From the NCBI GenBank assembly GCA_028710135.1, contig JAQUSS010000002.1:1-53552 (forward strand): 53,552 nucleotides of DNA. Direction: 5' to 3'. A program made the translations under genes and the position numbers. Below, one piece after another: positions 8,462-16,600 of the stretch; position 1 is the first letter of the stretch; every line of letters starts with the position of its first letter. Source of the stretch: Gemmiger sp. GTDB taxonomy: Bacteria; Bacillota; Clostridia; Oscillospirales; Ruminococcaceae. Under the pieces are notes generated by a model, which worked only from the letters and a program-made list of their open reading frames with translations, had not been told where the DNA came from and searched no databases.

Positions 8462-9598
8462 ATGCCACAAGCGAACCCCGATGCCTGTTTACAAGATACC
8501 CGGCTCTATGCCCTGATGAGTGCCGAAATTGAAGAGAAGCTGCGCCGCGCCCTGCCGCTTTTTACCGACCATTTCCCCCACATTACCGGCACGGCCCAGC
8601 AGGGCCTAACCTACCAGCCGGAGGAAAATACCCTGTGGACGACCTCCTTTTTTCCCGGCATGGCCTACCTGGCCTACGACCGTACCGGCGATGAGGCGTT
8701 TTTGGCCCATGCCGAGGATTACCTGGCAAGCTTCCGCCACCGCCTTACCCACCGGCTGCATATCTCCCACGACCTTGGCTTTTTGTATACCCTATCAAGC
8801 GTTGCCCTCTATAAGCTGACGGGGAACGAGGATGCCAAGGCCCTGGCCCAGCAGGCGGCCGATATGCTGGCCGAGCGCTACAACGAAAAAGGCCGGTTTA
8901 TCCAGGCCTGGGGCGAGGTTGGCGTGGGCGACCCCTACGTTAAAATTATTGTGGATACCATGCTGAACCTGCCGCTGCTTTTTTGGTCGGCAAACCCGCG
9001 CCACCACGAGATGGCCGTTGCCCACGCCAACACCTGTGCCGACTATTTGGTGCGGGCGGATTATAGCTCCTTCCACACCTACCTGATGGACCCGGCCACC
9101 GGCAAAGCGGTGGAGGGGCGCACCCACCAGGGCTTCCACGATGATACCACCTGGGCGCGGGGCCAGGCTTGGGTGGTGTATGGCTTTGCCCTTGCCTACG
9201 CCTATACCAAAGAACCACGCTTTTTGGAGGTTGCGCAGAAATCGGCTGCCGTTTTTTTGCAAAACCTGCCTGCTGACCATGTGCCCTACTGGGATTTCAC
9301 CTTCACCGATGCGGTGCCGGATGTGCGCGATACCTCGGCGGCATCCATCTTTACCTGCGGCCTGCTGGAGCTGGAAAAGTGGAGCACCCCGGCCCTGGCC
9401 GAAAGCTACCAACACGCCGTTTGGCAGATGGTGCGCAGCCTGTACGACCATTACTTCCTGCACGACCCTGACCGCCTTTGTGTCTTGACGGATGGCATTT
9501 ACCACCGCAACACCGGCAGCACCGGCACCATCTGGGGGGATTATTTCTTTTACGAAACCCTGGTTCGGTTACAAAAAAGCTGGAATTTATTCTGGTAA
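8462..9598 (+). CDS. GH88 unsaturated uronyl hydrolase
   Basis: A 378-aa alpha/alpha-toroid enzyme of the unsaturated glucuronyl hydrolase family. It removes 4,5-unsaturated uronic acid from the non-reducing end of oligosaccharides made by polysaccharide lyases, by hydrating the double bond. The two family aspartates are D104 (in HISHDLGF) and D165 (in VDTMLNLPLLFW). Further conserved blocks are HQGFHDDTTWARGQAW and DTSAASIF. There is no signal peptide, so it acts on imported oligosaccharides. It is 13 bp after the permease and is followed by a terminator-like hairpin. Its presence says that system 1 handles lyase products of a uronic-acid polymer. The related GH105 family is the main alternative. 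Confidence 0.9.
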   Translation: MPQANPDACLQDTRLYALMSAEIEEKLRRALPLFTDHFPHITGTAQQGLTYQPEENTLWTTSFFPGMAYLAYDRTGDEAFLAHAEDYLASFRHRLTHRLHISHDLGFLYTLSSVALYKLTGNEDAKALAQQAADMLAERYNEKGRFIQAWGEVGVGDPYVKIIVDTMLNLPLLFWSANPRHHEMAVAHANTCADYLVRADYSSFHTYLMDPATGKAVEGRTHQGFHDDTTWARGQAWVVYGFALAYAYTKEPRFLEVAQKSAAVFLQNLPADHVPYWDFTFTDAVPDVRDTSAASIFTCGLLELEKWSTPALAESYQHAVWQMVRSLYDHYFLHDPDRLCVLTDGIYHRNTGSTGTIWGDYFFYETLVRLQKSWNLFW

Positions 9599-9608
9599 TT
9601 ACACCGTG

Positions 9609-9638
9609 TTGGCGGGCCAGAGGGCCCGCCAATTTTTT
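9609..9638 (+). terminator. Terminator-like hairpin inside the system 1 operon
   Basis: Stem TTGGCGGGCC (9609-9618) with GGCCCGCCAA (9623-9632), a 4-nt loop and six T. It is a good intrinsic terminator, yet the next gene continues on the same strand, so read-through or partial termination is expected. Confidence 0.75.
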
Positions 9639-9658
9639 AGGATACGGAGGAATTGTTT

Positions 9659-11581
9659 ATGGAAGCTTTTCAACCTTCCCTGGCGCAGAACCCGCTGCAA
9701 ACCCGGCAGGATGCGGTGGCCGCCCTGCTGGCCCTCTGCCGCTCTTTACGCGCCTTTTACAGCGAGGAAAAAAGCCTGCTGTACCTGGGCAACACGGCGG
9801 CCCATTACGGCGAAAAATCGGCCCGGATGGAGGGCTGGGCGCGGGTTTTGTGGGGCCTTGGCCCCCTGTTTGCCACCGATAATGCCGATTTGGACGCCGA
9901 CACCCGGGCCGAAATTGCCGGTTGGGCCACCTTGTACCGCACCGGCCTTGTGCATGGAACCGACCCCGCCGATGCCGGCTACTGGGGCGATATTTACGAT
10001 TATGACCAAAAAATGGTGGAAACCGCGGCCCTTGCCGTGGCCCTTTCCTTAGCCCCCCAGGTGCTGTGGAACCCCTTGACCGAAACCCAGCAAAACCATG
10101 TGTACACCTGGCTGAACGGGATGAACAGCCACGCCATCCACCCCAACAACTGGCGTTTTTTCCGCATTTTAACCAACATGACCTTTGCCCGCCTTGGCCT
10201 GCCCGTGAACGCCCAGCGGCTGGAGGATGATTTTCAGGTGGTGGCCCACTGCTATACCGGCGATGGCTGGTATTTTGATGGCAACGCCGGCCAGCTTGAC
10301 TATTACATCCCCTTTGCCATGCACTTTTACAGCCTGATTTGGGCGGCACTAAGCCCGCTTGACGATGGCAGCCTGCGCGAAACCCTGAAAGCGCGCAGCG
10401 CCACCTTTGCGGGCGATTTTATCCAGTGGTTTGCCGATGATGGGGCCGAAATTCCGTTTGGGCGCAGCCTTACCTACCGGTTTGCCCACAGCGCCTTTTT
10501 CTCGGCCCTGGCGCTGGCCGGGGTAGAGGCCCCGGCCCTGCCCTGGGGGGCGGTGCGCCATACCGTGCTGCAAAACCTGCGCCACTGGCTACAATACCCG
10601 ATTCTTGACCGGGCCGGGGTGCTGACGATTGGCTACCAGTACCCCAATTTGGTGATGAGCGAAAAATACAACGCCCCCGGCTCGCCCTACTGGGCGTTCA
10701 AGGCATTTTTGTTTTTGGCCCTGCCTGCCTCCCATCCGTTCTGGCAGGGGGCCGAGGAAACGGTGCCCCACCCCGCCCAGATGCTGCAAGAAAAGCCCCG
10801 GATGCTGGTTTGCCACGACCTACACGCCGGCACCGACCATCTAACCGTTTACCCCGCCGGGCAGCACTGCATGAACCATGGCGGCATCAGCGAAAAATAC
10901 GAAAAATTTGTTTACTCCAACCGCTTTGGCTTTAGCGTGGGCCGGGGCACCACCCTGGAGGATGGCGCGTTTGATAACACGCTGGCGGCCTCCCTGCCGG
11001 GCATCCCCCATTACCGGATGCGCTACGGAGTGGAGGAATACCGCCTGACCGAGGATTTCATCTACACCCGCTACACCCTGCTGCCCGGCCTTGCGGTGCA
11101 AAGCTGGGTGGTGCCCTGCGGCGGGCCGTGGCACCTGCGGGTACACCGGCTGGAAGCCGCGCAGGCCGTGCAAATTGCGGATGGTGGCTTTGCCCTATCG
11201 GTGGAGGAACCCTTCACCTACACCCCCGGCCGGGGCGATAGCAAGCGGATCCCCGGGCAGGAGGAAGCAGTGCCCGGCGGCATCGGTGCCTTTTTGCCCT
11301 GGGGCGCTTCGGCTGCCTGCCGCCTTGCGGGGGTGGAAACCGGCAGTGCCATGCTGCGCACCTTCCCCAATACCAACCTGATGGCCCCCCTTTGCGCCAT
11401 GCCGGTGCTTACGGCGGTGCTGCAACCCGGCACCCACTGGGTGGTAAACGCCTTTTTTGGCGATACCACGCCGGATGCCCGCGCCCGCTTTGCCGCCGCC
11501 CCCACGGCCCTGTTGGAGGGGAGCCGGGTCACCCTCCGCCTACCTTCCGGGCGCAGCCTGACGATTGAAACGGAGGGCTAA
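9659..11581 (+). CDS. DUF2264 protein, probable intracellular carbohydrate-active enzyme
   Basis: A 640-aa protein matching DUF2264 in its N-terminal half (for example HPNNWRFFRILTNMTFARLG, GWYFDGNAGQLDYYIPFAMH). That region looks like an alpha/alpha toroid, and the C-terminal part is beta-rich. I recall some DUF2264 proteins being assigned beta-glucuronidase activity (GH154), but I cannot verify that here. ATG 9659 follows ACGGAGGAA; a TTG six bases earlier is less likely. There is no signal peptide. It sits between GH88 and another toroid-like protein, so a role in trimming uronic-acid oligosaccharides is a reasonable inference. Confidence 0.8.
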   Translation: MEAFQPSLAQNPLQTRQDAVAALLALCRSLRAFYSEEKSLLYLGNTAAHYGEKSARMEGWARVLWGLGPLFATDNADLDADTRAEIAGWATLYRTGLVHGTDPADAGYWGDIYDYDQKMVETAALAVALSLAPQVLWNPLTETQQNHVYTWLNGMNSHAIHPNNWRFFRILTNMTFARLGLPVNAQRLEDDFQVVAHCYTGDGWYFDGNAGQLDYYIPFAMHFYSLIWAALSPLDDGSLRETLKARSATFAGDFIQWFADDGAEIPFGRSLTYRFAHSAFFSALALAGVEAPALPWGAVRHTVLQNLRHWLQYPILDRAGVLTIGYQYPNLVMSEKYNAPGSPYWAFKAFLFLALPASHPFWQGAEETVPHPAQMLQEKPRMLVCHDLHAGTDHLTVYPAGQHCMNHGGISEKYEKFVYSNRFGFSVGRGTTLEDGAFDNTLAASLPGIPHYRMRYGVEEYRLTEDFIYTRYTLLPGLAVQSWVVPCGGPWHLRVHRLEAAQAVQIADGGFALSVEEPFTYTPGRGDSKRIPGQEEAVPGGIGAFLPWGASAACRLAGVETGSAMLRTFPNTNLMAPLCAMPVLTAVLQPGTHWVVNAFFGDTTPDARARFAAAPTALLEGSRVTLRLPSGRSLTIETEG

Positions 11582-11584
11582 ACG

Positions 11585-13447
11585 ATGGAGCGTCAACTTT
11601 TGCGCAGCTGGTGCGATGGGCTGCTGCGCTACCAAATTGCAGGTACCGGCAACCCCCGGCTGGATGGCGGCATCCTGTGCCCTGCCTGTATGCGGGTACA
11701 TGGCCGCAGCGGCGATGCCGTGCTGCCCTTAATCACCCAATGGGCCACCAGTGGGGCCGTGCGCTACCTGCACGCAGCCGAGCGGCTGTTTGCCTGGTCA
11801 GAAACCATGCTGCGGCCGGATGGCAGCTACAATAACGATACCAACAGCAACTGGAACGGGATTACCGTGTTTGCCGCCAACCAGTTGGGGGAAATTTTGC
11901 TGCATTTCGGCACCCGCCTACCCCCGGCGGACTATGCCGCTTTTTCCCACCGGTTTGCGGTTTCGGCCAACTATCTGCTGCAAAATATTGAACAGATTGG
12001 CGGCAACATCAACTACCCCGTAACCTGCGCCTACACCATGGCCCTGGCGGCCCGGCTGCTGCCTGATAAGGCCGAAGCCTTTGCCGCAAAGGGGCGGGCG
12101 CTGGCCGCCGTGGCCCTAGCGCACCTTACGCAGGACGGCCTGCTGTACGGCGAGGGCCACCCCACCGAGGCCGTGACCCCCAAGGGCTGCCGCCCGGTGG
12201 ATATCGGCTATAATGTGGAGGAATCTCTCCCCGCGCTGGCACTGTATGCCGAGCTTGCGGGCGATGCCAAGGTGTTGGCCGCCACCCTGGCGGCGGCCCG
12301 GGCGCACCTGCAATTTATGCTGCCGGATGGCGGTTGGAACAACAGCTTTGGCAGCCGCAGCTATAAATGGAGCTACTGGGGCAGCCGCACCTCCGATGGC
12401 TGCGCGGCCGGGTTTGCGGTGCTGGCCAAGCACGACCCCCTGTTTGGCGAGGCCATTTTGCGCAACCTTGCCCTGCTGGGCCGCTGCACCCAGGATGGCC
12501 TGCTGTACGGCGGCCCCCACTTTGCCGCCGCCGGGGAGCCACCCTGCATCCACCACACCATCTGCCATGCCAAAGGGCTGGCGGCGCTGGTTTTGCAGGG
12601 CTGGCAGCCGCCCGAGCATCGCCTGGCCCTGCCGGCGGAAAATGCCGCCGGGGCGCAGTATTTTCCCACCATAGACACCTGGCTGCTGGCGGCGGGGGGC
12701 TGGCAGGCCACCGTAACCGGGTACGACTACCAGTATTTGGCGGGCGGCCACCCCACCGGCGGCGCACTCAGCCTGCTGTGGAACCGGCAGTGGGGCCCCG
12801 TGCTGTTTGGCGGCATGGACCCCTACCGCCAAAACGAGCCAAACAATATGCAGATGCCCCGCTACCAGTTTGGCATCTGCCCCACCCCCCGCCTTGTGCA
12901 TAAGGGCTGTTGCAGCAGCAACGACGTAACCGCCCGCCTGACCGCCGGGGAAGAACCTGCCGGGGCAGACCCCGCCGGGGAAAAACGCACCGGCGGCGAA
13001 GCCTACACGGTTTGGGCCGAAGCCACCGGCACATTATACAGAAGCGAGGACCGAAGCGAGGGCCAAAATGCGGGCCAAAGCGATGCCCCGCAAACCGCCG
13101 GGACCTACCACCTGCGCTATACGGCGGGGGCGGCAGGCGGCTTTACCCTTACGGCCCGGGCGGCAGAGCCCGGCGCAGTTTTGCTTCTGCCCATCGTTTC
13201 GCCCACCGGCGATGCGTTTACCCTAACGGAAGGCAAGGCCACCTTCCGCCGGGGCAAGCTCACCCTTTGCGCGTGCGCCACCGGCGGCAATTTCGCCCTA
13301 CCGGCCGAATACCGGCTGCCGGGCGGCCACCCCCGCCGTTTGTTTAGCCCGGTGGGCGGCTTGCAGGCGGTTGTGCTGGAGTTGGCACTGCCCCCGGTGC
13401 CGGAGGCTGCCGTTACCGTTACCTTCACCATCTCGGCAGGCGAATAA
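11585..13447 (+). CDS. Unrecognised toroid-like protein, candidate lyase or hydrolase
   Basis: A 620-aa protein I cannot place in a family with confidence. Residues 1-340 are helix-rich with recurring Trp/Gly/Tyr blocks (SYNNDTNSNWNGITVF, GGNINYPVTCAYTMAL, WSYWGSRTSDGCAAGF), as in alpha/alpha-toroid polysaccharide lyases and hydrolases. The remainder looks like a beta-sandwich, interrupted at about residues 455-505 by a low-complexity insert rich in Gly, Glu, Ala and Gln. The overall plan resembles heparinase II/III-like lyases. There is no signal peptide. The start is 4 bp after the DUF2264 gene with GGAGGG upstream, so the two are likely translated together. Its place after GH88 suggests action on the same uronic-acid oligosaccharides. 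It is the last gene before the terminator. Confidence 0.6.
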   Translation: MERQLLRSWCDGLLRYQIAGTGNPRLDGGILCPACMRVHGRSGDAVLPLITQWATSGAVRYLHAAERLFAWSETMLRPDGSYNNDTNSNWNGITVFAANQLGEILLHFGTRLPPADYAAFSHRFAVSANYLLQNIEQIGGNINYPVTCAYTMALAARLLPDKAEAFAAKGRALAAVALAHLTQDGLLYGEGHPTEAVTPKGCRPVDIGYNVEESLPALALYAELAGDAKVLAATLAAARAHLQFMLPDGGWNNSFGSRSYKWSYWGSRTSDGCAAGFAVLAKHDPLFGEAILRNLALLGRCTQDGLLYGGPHFAAAGEPPCIHHTICHAKGLAALVLQGWQPPEHRLALPAENAAGAQYFPTIDTWLLAAGGWQATVTGYDYQYLAGGHPTGGALSLLWNRQWGPVLFGGMDPYRQNEPNNMQMPRYQFGICPTPRLVHKGCCSSNDVTARLTAGEEPAGADPAGEKRTGGEAYTVWAEATGTLYRSEDRSEGQNAGQSDAPQTAGTYHLRYTAGAAGGFTLTARAAEPGAVLLLPIVSPTGDAFTLTEGKATFRRGKLTLCACATGGNFALPAEYRLPGGHPRRLFSPVGGLQAVVLELALPPVPEAAVTVTFTISAGE

Positions 13448-13461
13448 CAACCCCCACACCC

Positions 13462-13503
13462 AAAAATAGAGCGCTCCGTTTGCAGGCGGAGCGCTCTATT
13501 TTT
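13462..13503. terminator. Bidirectional terminator ending system 1
   Basis: Perfect 17-bp arms AAAAATAGAGCGCTCCG (13462-13478) and its complement from 13487. It has a T-run on the plus strand and an A-run on the other side, so it can stop transcription from both converging operons. The 13504-13620 stretch after it is T-rich low-complexity DNA with no gene. Confidence 0.9.
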
Positions 13504-13637
13504 ATTTGGGTTTGCTTTATTTTGGCCTTATTTTTGCCTTATTTTTGTTTGGTTTTGTTTAAATTCGGCTTGGTTTTGTTTCAATTTTGCTTAAATTTTT
13601 CTCTATTTTTCGGTTTTAGGGGGGTATTTCAGCGCCC

Positions 13638-16600
13638 TCAGCCGCGAACAATGCCGTAGCTGCTGCACAGGGCCGTGAATTCGTTGCTGCCCACAAAGCC
13701 CGCAAATACCTGTTGGCGGGTTGCGCCCTTGGCCAGGCGGCCCAGCCAATCGGCTTTGCCGGCGGCATCGCTGGGGCGGCCCATGAAGGCGCTGTAAAGG
13801 CATTCCACAAAATCAGCGTCCGAAAGCCCTTTTTTCGTAAATTCCTTGCTGAAGATAAAGCCTGCGGCAACCTCGCTGCCGCTTGCCTTGTGTGCCCACA
13901 GGCGGCCCGTCCAATCCTTCAGGCCGGGGGCATCCGGCGCGCGGTTCAGCGTCACCTTGTATAGCCGGGTCACGAAGGCGGTCACGCCGTCCGGCGTGTT
14001 GTCGTTAGTGCAGGGGCCGGTTGGCACGGTGCCGTAGGCGGGCACCGGCATATTGCCGCCGCGGGCAATGCCATAGGCTTTGCACAGGGCAGTAAATTCA
14101 TCGCTGCCAACAAAGCCGTTGAAAATTTCCTCCCGCTTGCTGCCGCTTTCCAGCTTTGCAACCCAGCTTGCAAGGCCCTTGGCATCGGCCTCGCGCCCCA
14201 AAAACGCGCGGTACAGGGTTTGAACATAGCAGGTGTTGCAGTAGTTGTATGCCTGGAACTCATCGCTGAACACAAAGCCCATGGCAGCCTGTGCGCCGGT
14301 AATTTCTTTGTTGTTTAGCTTCTGGCTCCAATCGGCCAGGCCCTTGGCATCTGGCGTGCGCAGCAGGCAAACCGTGTACAGGCGGGTAACAAAGCCCTTG
14401 GCATCCTTGCTGTACACCGGTTCCGGCGTGGGTGTGGGCTTGGCCGTAGGCGCTGCCGTGGGCTTGGCGGTTGGCGTGGCCGTGGGTTTGGCGGTCGGCG
14501 CTGCCGTGGGCTTCGCGGTCGGCGCTGCCGTAGGTTTGGCGGTCGGTGCTGCCGTGGGTTTGGCGGTCGGCGCTGCCGTGGGCTTCGCGGTCGGCGCTGC
14601 CGTAGGTTTGGCGGTCGGCGCTGCCGTGGGCTTCGCGGTCGGCGCTGCCGTGGGCTTCGCGGTCGGTGCTGCCGTAGGCTTCGCGGTTGGTGTAGCCGTG
14701 GGCTTCGCGGTCGGTGCTGCCGTGGGCTTCGCGGTCGGGGCCGCCGTGGGGCTGGCCGTCGGGCTGGCCGTCGGGGCCGCCGTGGGGCTGGCCGTCGGGC
14801 TGGCCGTCGGGGCAGCCGTCGGGCTGGCGGTCGGCTGGGCACCCGCCAGTGTCACCTCGCTGCGGTCACGCACACGCAGGCAGGTGCCATCGGGGTCGTT
14901 GTAAATCACGCCGATGGCGGTAATCTGCGCATCCTTGGCAACAAAGCTTTCCAGCTTGGCGCTGGTGCTATCCGAGTAGCCGATGTAGTTGTTGAAAAAC
15001 ACGCGGAACTCCTGGGTGCCATCGGTCAGGATGGCATAATCCAGCAGGTTGTTGGTGGCTTTAACGCTTTTCACCTTGCCGGTAACCGTGGCCAGCTTGC
15101 CGCCGTTGGCCGCATAATCGCCCGCCTGCGCCAGGGTCAACGCGGTGGCGGCCACCGGGCTGCTTTGGCTGGCATCCACCATGGTAACCGAGATGGTGCG
15201 CAGCTCAATATCGCCCTGGTAAGCATCCAGGGAGCCAGTAACCTGCACGGTTTGCCCGGGCAGGAAGGTGCCATCGGTGGAGGCCACCGGGTAGATATCG
15301 AGCCCGCCGGTGGCATCTTGAATATAGATGGTATCAAAGAAGGCGTTTGGCTCCACGTTGCCCGCGGTAACCTTGCCCTGCACGGTAAACACCTGGCCCT
15401 TGTCGGCCTCGCCGCTGTAGGCAGCGCGAACATCGGCAATCGGGGTGATGGTGGCCGGGGCGGTAACGTCATCAATCAAATTGCCCAAGATTACCTTGTT
15501 GGCATAGCTGGCATCGCCGTAATCGACGTTGCCGGAATCGGAAATTTCGTAGTTGGAGCAGAACACGGTACCGGCCAGGTAAACCCGGCCGCTGCCCACG
15601 GCCTCGGTGGCAAGGGTGACCACATTGCCCTTTTGCACCACGGCGGTATCGGGGTTGTAGCTGCCGCTGGCCGTGCTGCCGGTGGGCTTGCCGCTGTTCC
15701 ACTGGCCCTCGGCACCCGCCGGGCGGGCCTTGGCGTTGATGGAGTAGCAGTTGGGCGAGCCTTTTACCAGCGCCACGCCGCCGCTGCCCAAGTTGACCGA
15801 CGCGCCGGAGTAGGCACTGTACCGCTGGCCGCTTTGCATCCCCGCGAACAGGCCGGGGAAAGCGGCGGTGTTAAAATCGTCCATGTACACGCGGTAGGTC
15901 TGGGCGGTGCCGCCGTTGTAGTTGGTGTCATCGTCCAAAACCTCATCGTCGTTCAAGCGCATGGTTGCGCCCATGCTCTCCAACAGGGGGTTGATCTGCT
16001 CGGTGGAGCAGTAGGGCGCGCCGCCCACGTTATCCTGATAATCGGCCAGGCCGGATAGGATGACGGTGCCGCCGTTTTTGGCGTAATCTGCCACCAATTT
16101 GACAAATTCCGGCTCAAACACGGTGGCGGGCATCCCGTTGGCCGCCGTGCGCAGCGGGGCCGAAACCACCAGCAGGGCCACCCCATCCAAATCGGCCTCG
16201 GTGATGGTATCGCCGGGTTGTTTGATGGTAACCTGGGCGTTTTTGGCAGCAGCCAACGTGGCAAAGTTGCCCATGTTGCCCTTGTAGTAACCGGTTACAT
16301 AGTCGTTATAGTGGGTGCCATCCACCAAAATGCGGGTCACGAGCGAAGGGTCGGTAACGTTGAGGCGCAGCACACCGGTAAAGGTTTGCTCGGCCCCCTC
16401 CACCATGGCAACCAGCGCGATGTTCAGGGTGACGTTGCCCGCCATGGCCGGGGTGTAGGCAAACGCATAGTTTACGCTGGCACCGGGGGCAACCGTTTGG
16501 ATGGCGGCCAGCTTATCGCCGGTTGCCTCCTCCACCACGGTGCCATTCACGCTGTAGCGCAGGCTTTGCACGGCCATGGCGCTTTGGGTGTTGTTGTACA

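Noticed and set aside
14245-14904. Plus-strand open frame of 219 aa made of GFAVGAAVG-type repeats
   Set aside because: It is the antisense of the Pro/Thr repeat of the PHP protein, whose minus-strand frame is continuous over 5.6 kb with signal peptide and domains.
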